A DNA stretch of 64,000 nt from contig NW_003314332.1 of assembly GCF_000143415.4 (NCBI RefSeq), forward strand, positions 471,494 to 535,493, in the 5' to 3' direction. A model generated the notes under the pieces. It saw only the letters and a list, made by a program, of their open reading frames with translations. It did no database searches and was not told the DNA's origin. The DNA is from Selaginella moellendorffii. Lineage: Eukaryota > Streptophyta > Lycopodiopsida > Selaginellales > Selaginellaceae. The position numbers and the translations under genes were made by a program. The number at the start of each line of letters is the position of its first letter. Position 1 is the first letter of the stretch. This document shows, one piece after another, positions 32,527-41,084 of this stretch.

Positions 32527-32534
32527 GTCGAGAG

Positions 32535-32695
32535 AGTGTTCGTCGTCATGCCGACGAGGAATGGGCTGCTCCCAGCGAACGGGAAGATCGCTGGGAGCGG
32601 CACCTTAGAGAGCTCTTCGATCAGATGGACGTGAAGGCACCATCGTCATGAGTCTTAACTCCTCCTCTCTAATATCATGAGAGGGTAGCCTTTGC
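32535..32695 (+). pseudogene. PPR-A 3' remnant
   Basis: Degraded PPR sequence (VFVVMPTRN, then PANGKIAGS) is followed by LLLSNIMRG-like coding sequence and a stop near 32690. The intact PPR-A gene in the other arm ends YLLLSNIVRG, followed by the same downstream bases. So this is the tail of a second PPR-A copy, cut off on its 5' side by the hAT element 2 insertion. It lies 20 bp upstream of the PPR-B start. Confidence 0.65.
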
Positions 32696-32716
32696 TCGAT
32701 CAGTCAAGCGAAACCG

Positions 32717-34591
32717 ATGCTCTCCAAGGCCGAGTGCGTGGATCTCATCACTTCCGCCATGAATTCCTCGCAGGCGATCGATGCCCACTCGCGGATCGCG
32801 GTCGCCCAGAAGCAAATGCTGCCTGGCGATCGCTGCTACCTCTCCAATCTCGTCATCCTTCGCTATGGCAAGCTGGGCGAGATCCAGCGCGCACGAGCGG
32901 TCTTTGATTCCATGGAGCGACGCGATTGCCACTCGTGGGTCATTATGTTCTTGGCACACGCCCAAGAAGGGCATCTCGCTGCTGCCAAGGAGCTCTTCGA
33001 TCGGATGCCAAACAAGAACCTCGTGGCCTGGAATTCTATCCTCACAGCGCTCTCCCAGCACGGCTCCGTCGATCAGGCTAAGAACATCTTCGATTTCGCG
33101 CCCCTCCATGATCGAATTTCCTGGAACGCAATGCTAGCGGCGTATGCCGGGATTGGGCATCGTATGCTCGCGCAGGAGACATTCGATGCGATGCCCGAGC
33201 GCGATATCGTGTCCTGGACGGCGCTTCTCACCGCCCTCGCAAGAAGCGGCCGATCGGATCGCGTGGAGGAGCTGTTCGCGGCGATGCCAGTGAGGGATCT
33301 AGTGTCGTGGAATTCGATCGTCGGCGCATATGCCCTTGGAGGGCATCTGGAGGAGGCCAAGCGAGCGTACGATTCCATGCCCGAAAGAAACATTGTCTCG
33401 AGCACGACGATGCTTAGCGTTTTTGCGCAAACCGGGCACATTGGCAGCGCCAGAGCGGTGTTTGATTCGATGCCCGAGAGGAACTTCGTGTCGTGGAGCG
33501 CTATGATCTGTGCATATGCCCAAGCAGGGTATCTACGAAATGCGGAAGAACTTCTGGCGTGCTCGGCCGAGGTGAGCGTCGTGTCCATCAATGCGATCAT
33601 GGCGGCTTACACGCGCAGGGGCGATTTCGATCAAGCTAAGCAGCTGTTTGATTCCATGCGCGAGCGGGATCTTGTTTCGTGGAACTCGCTTCTTGCGGCA
33701 TTTGCCGAAAAAGGGGATCTTGATTCCGTAGAAACTCTGTTTTCTAGAATGAAAGAGATCGATGCTGTGTCGTGCAACACAGTTCTGGCAGCATACTCGC
33801 AAAATGGAAAGCTTTCCAGCGCTGTAAACGTATTGAGTTCAATGCCCGAGCGGCATCTTCTCTCCTGCAACGCTATGATCGCGGCCTTTGTTCAAAACGG
33901 GCATTTGGAGGATGCCAAGTGCTTGTTCGACGACATGCCCCAGAGAGACGTTTTCTCTTTCACGGCTTTGCTCTCCGGCTATGGCGGCCAAGGCTTTCTC
34001 CAGGAAGCGCGAGAGCTCTTCTTCCAAATACCCGAGCAAGACACAGTCTCTTGGAACGCAATGCTTTCGGCATTCTCCACGAAAGGGCTTCTTCCAGAGG
34101 CAAATCGCCACTTCGACACAATGCCAGACACGGATCTCGTGTCCTGGAACTCGATCATAGCCGCATACGCTCAGAACGGCCACCCCTCCACCGCTGAGGA
34201 GCTCTTCTTCGCAATGAACACGCAAGGGGTGACCCCGGACGAGACATCCTTCATTTGCATCGCTTTGGGTTACAGCCATGGCGGGGACGTTTCCTCAGCG
34301 TGCTGCTGCCTCGCTTCGATGGTAGCGGAGTTTGGATTGAAGCCCTCGAGGCAAGTCTACTGCTGCATGGTAGATTGCTTGGGACGCACAGGGCGTGTGG
34401 AAGAGGCCGAGGATCTTGTGAGGAGCATGCCTTACGAGCCAGTGTCCGTGGATTGGACGTGCTTGCTGGGAGCAAAGTCTAGAAATCGAGGACAAAGATC
34501 TCATGCTGTTCTCCTAGAACAAGCTTTGAGTGTAGATTCTAGGAATTCTTCTGCCTATGTTCTTCTGGCAAATAGCAGCAATTTTGTTTAG
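32717..34591 (+). CDS. PLS/P-type pentatricopeptide repeat protein PPR-B
   Basis: Intronless, ATG at 32717, 624 residues. It contains about 16 repeats of 31 residues with very regular S-like units, e.g. FDSMPERNIVS, FDAMPERDIVSWTALLTALA and LFFQIPEQDTVSWNAML. It ends in an E-type tail (LKPSRQVYCCMVDCLGRTGR, MPYEPVSVDWTCLLGAKS). There is no DYW domain, so if it edits RNA it would need a partner. The near-uniform 31-residue spacing is unusual and typical of lycophyte S-rich PPRs. No clear transit peptide is visible at the first ATG. The region just upstream is homologous to that upstream of the remnant at 40600-41077. The last 75 bp are duplicated downstream (34608-34677). Confidence 0.9.
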   Translation: MLSKAECVDLITSAMNSSQAIDAHSRIAVAQKQMLPGDRCYLSNLVILRYGKLGEIQRARAVFDSMERRDCHSWVIMFLAHAQEGHLAAAKELFDRMPNKNLVAWNSILTALSQHGSVDQAKNIFDFAPLHDRISWNAMLAAYAGIGHRMLAQETFDAMPERDIVSWTALLTALARSGRSDRVEELFAAMPVRDLVSWNSIVGAYALGGHLEEAKRAYDSMPERNIVSSTTMLSVFAQTGHIGSARAVFDSMPERNFVSWSAMICAYAQAGYLRNAEELLACSAEVSVVSINAIMAAYTRRGDFDQAKQLFDSMRERDLVSWNSLLAAFAEKGDLDSVETLFSRMKEIDAVSCNTVLAAYSQNGKLSSAVNVLSSMPERHLLSCNAMIAAFVQNGHLEDAKCLFDDMPQRDVFSFTALLSGYGGQGFLQEARELFFQIPEQDTVSWNAMLSAFSTKGLLPEANRHFDTMPDTDLVSWNSIIAAYAQNGHPSTAEELFFAMNTQGVTPDETSFICIALGYSHGGDVSSACCCLASMVAEFGLKPSRQVYCCMVDCLGRTGRVEEAEDLVRSMPYEPVSVDWTCLLGAKSRNRGQRSHAVLLEQALSVDSRNSSAYVLLANSSNFV

Positions 34592-34607
34592 AACTACTGT
34601 GTAAGTG

Positions 34608-34677
34608 ATGCTGTTCTAGAACAAGCTTTGAGTGTAGATTCTATTAGGAATTCTTCAAATAATAGCAATTTTGTGTC
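34608..34677 (+). repeat. partial tandem duplicate of the PPR-B 3' end
   Basis: The sequence from TGCTGTTCTAGAACAAGCTT to AGCAATTTTGT repeats 34504-34586 with small indels, beyond the stop codon at 34591. Confidence 0.85.
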
Positions 34678-34867
34678 CTCGTGATTAAAGAGGTTCTTTG
34701 ATAGATCATGATGTTGTCACTATGATTAAGAGGATATTCTATGAGATACCCCATTTTGAATGGTTCTCATTTGTTCCTTGGTACGCTACAAGAGCTACTT
34801 TGTATAAAATACTATTGGGCGTTTGGATATAAATTTAGGGTTCTTGGAGGTTTAATGGCGCCCATCC

Positions 34868-36262
34868 ATGGAGGAAGAGGGGCGAGCGGGAGGAGCGGTG
34901 GATTCTCCCAGCGATGACGCCTGGCTGAGCAGCAATCTCCAGTGCAAGCGGCCATGGCAGGAGCTGAGCGGCTCGCTGGGCGACCTGGGGACGTTCATCC
35001 CGATCGTCATCGCTCTAGCTCTCGTCAATGGTGTGGATCTTGGTACGTCTCTCATCGCCACGGGCATCTACAACATCCTCACCGGCGTGCTCTTTGGCGT
35101 GCCGATGCCCGTCCAGCCCATGAAATCCATCGCCGCGGTGGCCATCACCGAATCCAAGCACCTCACTGTGGATCAGATCATGGCGGCGGGGATCACCGTG
35201 TCCGCGATCGTGTTTGCGCTTGGAATCACTGGCTTGATCCGGGTCGTCGCTTGGATCGTTCCATTGCCGGTGGTTCGTGGGATCCAGCTCGCGCAGGGGC
35301 TCTCTTTCGCGGTCAAGGCTGTCAAGTACGTGATGAAGGATCAAAATCTCTCCAGCGACAAGGCAAAGGGTGATCGCCCATGGCTGGGCTTGGATGGGAT
35401 TCTCCTGGCAGTGATTTGCTTCGCATTCATCGTGCTGGTGAATGGATCCGGCGAGGGATACGAGTACCTTGTGACGAACAGTGATGGTGGTGGTCGTCAT
35501 CACGACGATCGTGAAGAACATCGTGAGGAACATCAAGAGGGATCGTCAAAGCTCGTGAGGTTTTTCCGGAGGATCCCGACTGCCTTGGCGGTGTTCGTGC
35601 TCGGGATCATCCTGGCGTTCGTGAGGAGGCCACACATTCTCAAGGAGCTTCACTTTGGCCCGGCCACGCCCCGGATCGCTCGAATCTCTTCGCACGACTG
35701 GAAGACTGGATTTGTGAGAGCTGCGATACCGCAGCTCCCTCTCACCATCCTCAACTCGGTGGTGGCGGTTTGCAAGCTCTCGAGCGATCTCTTCCCGGCC
35801 AAGAAGGACGGCGTGTCTCCGACCAAGGTCTCGGTGAGCGTGGGGCTCATGAACTTGGTGGGCTGCTGGTTTGGAGCTCTCCCGGTTTGCCATGGCGCTG
35901 GAGGACTGGCCGGGCAGTATCGTTTCGGAGCCACGAGTGGGGTGGCGGTGGCCATGCTGGGTGTTGCCAAGCTTGTGCTGGGACTTCTCCTGGGGAGCTC
36001 GCTGGTGAGAATTCTCCAAGCTTTTCCAGTGGGACTGCTGGGGATCTTACTGCTCTTCTCCGGGGTGGAGCTGGCGATGGCGTGCCGGGATCAAACTAGC
36101 AGGAAAGACTCGTTTGTGATGCTCAGCTGCGTCGCCATCTCGCAAGGATCCAATCTCGCGGTGGGATGTGTTTGTGCCATCCTCTTGTATGCGCTGCTCC
36201 AGGCCAGAGAGATGGATTGTTGGGCGATTGCAAACTCTTGGCCGCGAGGTTCCTCGAAGTAG
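34868..36262 (+). CDS. MOT1: molybdate transporter, MOT1 family
   Basis: Single exon, ATG at 34868, 464 residues, the family's usual length. MOT1 proteins are SLC26-related membrane carriers without a STAS domain that take up molybdate at high affinity. They sit in plasma, mitochondrial or vacuolar membranes. Signatures are GSLGDLGTFIPI near residue 37, PVQPMKSIAAVAI near 80, RGIQLAQGLSF near 137 and PVCHGAGGLAGQYRFGA near 338. These match the two conserved MOT1 motifs. About ten membrane spans are evident. A His/Asp/Glu-rich cytosolic loop (GGGRHHDDREEHREEHQEG, about 207-225) separates the halves and could bind metal. There is no transit peptide. A degraded fragment of a second copy lies at 38320-38397. 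Confidence 0.95.
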   Translation: MEEEGRAGGAVDSPSDDAWLSSNLQCKRPWQELSGSLGDLGTFIPIVIALALVNGVDLGTSLIATGIYNILTGVLFGVPMPVQPMKSIAAVAITESKHLTVDQIMAAGITVSAIVFALGITGLIRVVAWIVPLPVVRGIQLAQGLSFAVKAVKYVMKDQNLSSDKAKGDRPWLGLDGILLAVICFAFIVLVNGSGEGYEYLVTNSDGGGRHHDDREEHREEHQEGSSKLVRFFRRIPTALAVFVLGIILAFVRRPHILKELHFGPATPRIARISSHDWKTGFVRAAIPQLPLTILNSVVAVCKLSSDLFPAKKDGVSPTKVSVSVGLMNLVGCWFGALPVCHGAGGLAGQYRFGATSGVAVAMLGVAKLVLGLLLGSSLVRILQAFPVGLLGILLLFSGVELAMACRDQTSRKDSFVMLSCVAISQGSNLAVGCVCAILLYALLQAREMDCWAIANSWPRGSSK

Positions 36263-36320
36263 ATCGATTGGTTCCATTGAAATAAAGCTTCGATTTGTTT
36301 GAGAAGATCATGGATCCACA

Positions 36321-38030
36321 CTAAGCTTTCGCCATAGCTAGCATTTGGCTGATGCCTGTATAGCAGCTATAATCTTGAGGCACAGCTATCCTCTTGAGAG
36401 TCTCGCGAACTACGGCCAAAACTTCGTCGCATCGGACAACACGCGGCACTCCCGGCACTCCGGTCACTTGCACAGGATCCAGGTGAGTGCCTCGAGCACC
36501 ACAGACCTCCGAAACACTTTCGTCTTCACGGATCGCTACTCCGGCAACGCAAACTTCACTGAGGTTCCAGACGTGCTTGACTCGCAGCAGTGGGAAGCGA
36601 CCATTCGCAGCCGGCAGGAAGAACCTCGTCTCTCCCTGGTACGTGATCCACACTGCAGCGGCGGGGTATGGATCTCGCACGATGGATCTCAGTGGTGGCG
36701 AAGAGAAGGCCTCGGAAGAAACTCGCCCGGCTACTGCATTCTCCACTGTCTCATGCGATAACTTGCAGCCTCGAGCTCCAAGTTCCCATAGCCACGGCTG
36801 GAAGTCCGGCCAAGCTTCGCAAGACAGGCCAAGGACGTGCTTTGCAAACTCGCCGAGAACTTCGCTCTCTCGCGCCAGCATCTTGGCGATCATCTCATCG
36901 TCTACGTAGTGATGGCGCAAGCCAGTGGACAGCTCGAGCAAGCAGGAAAGCAGCTTGTGGCAATCGGACGCGGCAGCTTCCTTGTTTCCGGAACCACTGT
37001 ACAAGCTCTCCATCTCCACGCGATATGCAAGCTCGAGATCGATCAGCATGAACTGGTTCTCCGCAACGAGGACGATGTTCTGTGCTCGAACATCCCGGTG
37101 CTTGCGTCCCACGAGGTGAAGATGGTAGAGCGCCAAGAGCACGTCAAACGCTACCTTGCACAGCTTCTCCCCGTGAAGAACCATCCCTTCCACACGCCTC
37201 GTACCGCGCGGCTTGGTAACGATGCCGGAAACTTCACCATACTCGCGCTGCAAGCTCAAGCTTCCAGATGGGCGATAGAAACCACGACGTACCAACACTG
37301 GCAAGCTCCGGGACATGATCCCTGCGTCGCGCAGATCGGCAAGCGCAGCACACTCTAAGCCGATCTTGGCGCACAAGTTCCTGCCTGGATCGTAGTCTAG
37401 CTTGAGCACAACTTCTTCGCCACCACCGGAGATCATCGATGCGCTATATACCGAGGTCGAGAAGGAGATGTGAAGAAGCTCACCGAGCTCAAGATCTAGC
37501 ACGCCATCGCTGCTGGCAAAGCTGCGAAACGAGCCAACGTCACCTTTGGAGAATGGACCGTAGTATCCTCGAAGCTGGAATGGTTCTTCGGGACTGCCCC
37601 TCCTCTCTGAAGAGCGCTGGACGTGGTCGATGAAGAGTTTGCCTTCTCGCCCAGCGCCCTGTATCCAAGCTGTCCACGGCCAGAGCCCAAAGTGACGAGC
37701 AATCTGCCATAGCTGGACCTGGCGATCGCCAGTGAGGGTGAAAGCAGCAACCTGCCTCGGGATTGTTTGGCAGTAAAACAGCTCTTGGGCGATGGCATCT
37801 GTGGCGAGCTCGCCTCGGATGATCAAGGGATCCTCGCGCGTACCTGTTCCACACCCCAGCTGCAAGAGATCTCTCATGCTGCTGCTCTCGCGAACCGCCG
37901 TGTTCTCGACGTAGACGGCGGCCAGTTGCCACTTGCGCTGGACAGCTGATAGCGGAAATGTGTTGTGGATCGCGCGCCAGAAGAAGCCCGGCTCGCCACC
38001 ATAGCAAATCCAGACCCGAGGATCATCCAT
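36321..38030 (-). CDS. kinase-like protein flanked by two copies of an unrecognised domain
   Basis: Minus strand, single exon. The frame is open up to 38339 but lacks an ATG there. I choose the ATG at 38030 (MDDPRVWI), just after a TTAGGGTTT motif, giving 569 residues. Residues about 3-90 read DPRVWICYGGEPGFFW, FPLSAVQRKWQLAAVYV and GTREDPLIIRGE. Residues about 455-545 repeat this plan as VWITYQGETRFFL, FPLLRVKHVWNLSEVCV and GTHLDPVQVTG. Between them is a protein-kinase-like core with a beta-3 lysine candidate (VVLKLDYD, about 207), the catalytic loop GRKHRDVRAQNIVLV at about 310 and IDLE in place of DFG. HRD, Asn and the metal Asp are all kept, so activity is possible. I do not recognise the flanking domain. 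The substrate and location are unknown, and there is no signal peptide or membrane segment. Confidence 0.75.
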   Translation of the reverse strand: MDDPRVWICYGGEPGFFWRAIHNTFPLSAVQRKWQLAAVYVENTAVRESSSMRDLLQLGCGTGTREDPLIIRGELATDAIAQELFYCQTIPRQVAAFTLTGDRQVQLWQIARHFGLWPWTAWIQGAGREGKLFIDHVQRSSERRGSPEEPFQLRGYYGPFSKGDVGSFRSFASSDGVLDLELGELLHISFSTSVYSASMISGGGEEVVLKLDYDPGRNLCAKIGLECAALADLRDAGIMSRSLPVLVRRGFYRPSGSLSLQREYGEVSGIVTKPRGTRRVEGMVLHGEKLCKVAFDVLLALYHLHLVGRKHRDVRAQNIVLVAENQFMLIDLELAYRVEMESLYSGSGNKEAAASDCHKLLSCLLELSTGLRHHYVDDEMIAKMLARESEVLGEFAKHVLGLSCEAWPDFQPWLWELGARGCKLSHETVENAVAGRVSSEAFSSPPLRSIVRDPYPAAAVWITYQGETRFFLPAANGRFPLLRVKHVWNLSEVCVAGVAIREDESVSEVCGARGTHLDPVQVTGVPGVPRVVRCDEVLAVVRETLKRIAVPQDYSCYTGISQMLAMAKA

Positions 38031-38319
38031 AAACCCTAATTCCGCAAAGTCAACGGTGGTCAACAAATTGGTCAAATTTGTGTGTTCTTGCCATGGAAAT
38101 TGGAATTTGGCTTTGCAGCGCGTAGGAATGAGTGGATGAGGAGGTGGTGGTGTGTCCAGGGAGCTGCTATGATTGCCCGGGAATTTATTCCTGTGAAGAA
38201 TGCATTGCGTCACAGCTTGAGAATTGGATGTGTAAGTCTCGATGCTAGCAATTGCTTTTTCCATAGCCACGGTGGAAGGATTCGAGTACTTTAGATGATC
38301 GATCAAGGACAAAGAGTGT

Positions 38320-38397
38320 TCCATGCTGGGTATTGCCAAGATTCCAATGAGAATTCTCCAGTGGGATTGCTGGAGATTTTGCTGTTCTTCTCTGTTA
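38320..38397 (+). pseudogene. MOT1 fragment
   Basis: CCATGCTGGGTATTGCCAAG, then GAGAATTCTCCA and GTGGGATTGCTGGAGATTTT, match the MOT1 coding region at 35954-36060, with a deletion of about 36 bp between the first two blocks. It is a small + strand remnant of a second MOT1 copy. It overlaps the upstream extension of the kinase-like frame, which is one reason to reject that extension. Confidence 0.65.
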
Positions 38398-38684
38398 GCG
38401 TGCTGAGAGGTTCCAAAAGGACAGGAGCCTTGTACTCAGAATCAAGTCTCGAAGCATCATATTCTTACAAGAGTATAAATGCTGGCTAATAACAAATTGG
38501 AATCTTTGGATTTGGATTACGAGGAGAGAAAAGAAATCTTTTACGTCAACTCAAGAATTTAGTCAAGGTTCATGCTTTTCAAACTTCCAATGTAAATTCC
38601 TGTAGCATGCAGTAAAATCTCGTCCATAAATTCATTCGACTCTTTCTTGGAATGGCTCTTTGCTGAAGGATAGTTTTTAGAATC

Positions 38685-40558
38685 ATGGAAGTTTGCTTGT
38701 TGCAAGACATGGCGGTGGCTTCCTCGAGCTCGTTCGAAGGCATGGTTGTTTCAGTAGCAAAATCACGCTTTTGCTGTGACGAGCTCAAGCTGGCGGCAGC
38801 GTCTGATCTCTTCCGTAAGATCTTTACCTCTGTCCGCCACACTGGAGCTCGGAACCTGTTTGTGGAGCTCAAGAACTTCCCAGGAGGCGCCCCAGCATTC
38901 AAAAAGATTCTCAAGTTCGTGGAAGATCAATTTCAGGCCGACCACCTTGATCTCCACACATCCAGCTTCCCCACCTTGTGTGCTGCTGCCAAATACCTGG
39001 GCATGCCACTGCTTGCTTCTTCTTGTGCTCGCTTCTGGAGCTCTCAGGTGGTGACGACCACGTCCAGCATTTTCGAGGTGCTGGCCATCGTCACCCAAGA
39101 TCATGGCGTTGCCCTCTCCGCAGAGGAAAGATCCGAGGTTATCTCCAAGTGCTTCTCGGCGACGCTGCAAGCGCTAGGGAGGAGCAGTCTCCACGAATTC
39201 TTCGTCAACATGGTGACGATTCTGCCTGTAGGTGGAATCTCTGTGCTCCTCAAGTTCCTCGAGAGAAGAGTGGATTTCTTCTCAATGCAAAGCAAGGTGT
39301 GGGACAAGGCAAGGTACGTAGTGCTTGCGTCGGAACTGATTTTCGTTGCTTGTCCGACCGGTGTCAAAGCTCGAGACGTTCTTCACAGAGCTGGGATTCT
39401 TGCCCGGTTTGTACTGGGTCTGTTTAGAGAGGGCCTCGACTATGCAAAGGACCAAAGGAAACATTGGCTCGTTCCATCTTTTGATGATCACCATGATCTC
39501 CACGAGAGTGTAGCTCTTCTTAACCTCCTTGCTCTCTGCGACTTTCTCCTGGAACAGGATAGTATCACCGCAGACACGAGTACGAGTGACAGGATCAAGG
39601 CGCAGGAAAAGAAGCTCTTCGCACTTTTAGCTGGCTCAGATGCACACTCCAAAGCGAGCACGATTCTTCTTTCGCCAGGATCGGCTATGTTACTGGCTTT
39701 CAACTTTGGAAAGCATCACGAGGACAAGAAGCAGCTCGCGGTGGAGTTTATAGAGCACTACCTGCAGCAAATCTCCCTCACGCAGCTGTCCCGGGAAGAG
39801 ACTCTAGAGATTTGCAAGTTCATCTCGGCCCACTCGCTCTCGCACGACAATTTGTTCAACCATGTCTGGCGGGTAGTCACAAGGAGCACGACACTGTCCA
39901 GGAAGAGGCTCCAGGAGCTGATGGACACGATATCGAGCAGCAAGCTGTCTACGGAAAAGTTGATGGAGAAACTCCAAGAGGTTCGAGTTCTAAGCAAAAG
40001 GCTACAGCGAAAATGCAGCTACTGCATGGACATACCCACGAGCGAGGAGGAAGAGGGCGATCAATCGGAAAGAGAATCAAGCGGGGAAGAAGTCGAGCAC
40101 CAGTGGTCGTTTACGTGGGATGATGATAAGCACAAAAAGAAAAGGAAGAAGGTACGTGAAACATGATTCTTTCAAGAGAGCTCATATAAGATTGTGTGTA
40201 GAACCGGATGTGGATCACGGTCGTGGCACCGCAGACGTCAAGCTCCTTCTCTCTCATGGTCTCGAGCAACCGCAAGGTCGAGAGCATCGAGCAGAAGCTC
40301 AAGGCCAAGATGGGGATGCCCAAGGGGGACGCGTGCCAACTCACGTACAATGACAAGCTGCTAAGATCAAACAAGAGAATCAGCGAGTGCAACATTTCCG
40401 ACTTCGCGACCTTGACAATCCGAAATACCACGAAACGGCCAAGGTAATTAATCTCTCCTCGAAACACCCCTCTTTGACGATTGCTTGAATTGCGCAGAGT
40501 GGAGGAGCAGCCACAAGCTCGAAAAATTCTAGTCACCTACCAGCGCCGCAAGAATTGA
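38685..40558 (+). CDS. BTB/POZ protein with C-terminal ubiquitin-like domain
   Basis: Three exons: 38685-40151, 40202-40443 and 40498-40558. The phases close, giving 589 residues. Residues about 18-130 form a BTB fold (SRFCCDELKLAAASDLFRKI, LKFVEDQFQADHLDLHT, LCAAAKYLGMPLLASSC). It is followed by an all-helical region to about 440 like the plant BTB proteins related to NPH3 and At3g50780/At1g63850 types. Such proteins can serve as substrate adaptors of CUL3 ubiquitin ligases. An acidic Ser/Glu tract and a Lys-rich run (HKKKRKK, probable nuclear signal) end exon 1. Exon 2 adds a beta-grasp, ubiquitin-like domain (about 490-570: RMWITVVAP, VESIEQKLKAKMGMP, LTYNDKLLRSNKRISECNI, TLTIRNT). No C-terminal Gly-Gly is present. 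The fusion rests on a good GTACGT donor and AG acceptor. Two separate genes is the alternative, but the ubiquitin-like part has no start of its own. Confidence 0.75.
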
Positions 40559-40599
40559 GAAGACCTCAAAGATCTCCGATGATCTCTCAACGATCTCCG

Positions 40600-41077
40600 C
40601 TTTATAAGGTTGCCACCTTTCTTATGTTGGAACTTTGTCCAAACTTTTCTCCGAATCTATGCCAAGGATCTGACTTTGAAGCTTTCCCATGATCTGTGAC
40701 CACCCGCCGTCGATCTTCTCGCGAAGCAAGCTCGCGCAGGCGAGCAGCACGTCCGGGCATTTGGCTCGCACTCGCCAGACATCCTCCCCGTGTCCATTCT
40801 CTGGCGTATCCCCCGCGCAGCAAACCGCATCCCTGTGAAGCATCGAGCCGAAAACCTTGAGAGCGTTCGCGTTCAGGATGACCATGCGTAGAAACCAGCT
40901 TCCATTTTCTCCCCATCCATATACCAGTGTGGTCGGAAGATCCAGAATCAAAGACCGCTCATACCGAAGGATGACAGGTCGCCGACCGCGATCCGCAACT
41001 GGGCTTCGATCGGACTTCGTCGCGGAAGTGATGAGATCCACGCATTCAGCATCGGTTTCGCTCGATCGATCGAGCAA
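40600..41077 (-). pseudogene. chimeric PPR remnant (PPR-B start joined to PPR-1-like middle)
   Basis: Minus strand, open from 41077 but not a working PPR. The first part (DRSSETDAECVDLITSA, then VADRG and VILRYE) matches the PPR-B 5' region at 32695-32915, with deletions. The second part (FGSMLHRDAVCC, PENGHGEDVWRVRAKCPD, LLACASL) matches the PPR-1 gene at about 4790-5020, partly frame-shifted. The two parent genes are different paralogues, so this is a recombinant, or an ancestral PPR-B of different structure. It starts 8 bp beyond the stop of PPR-A, just as PPR-B follows a PPR-A tail in the other arm. Confidence 0.7.
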
Positions 41078-41084
41078 AGCGAAG

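Noticed and set aside
38031-38339. Upstream extension of the kinase-like frame
   Set aside because: It lacks an ATG at its start, overlaps a MOT1 remnant, and the repeat domain begins exactly at the ATG at 38030.
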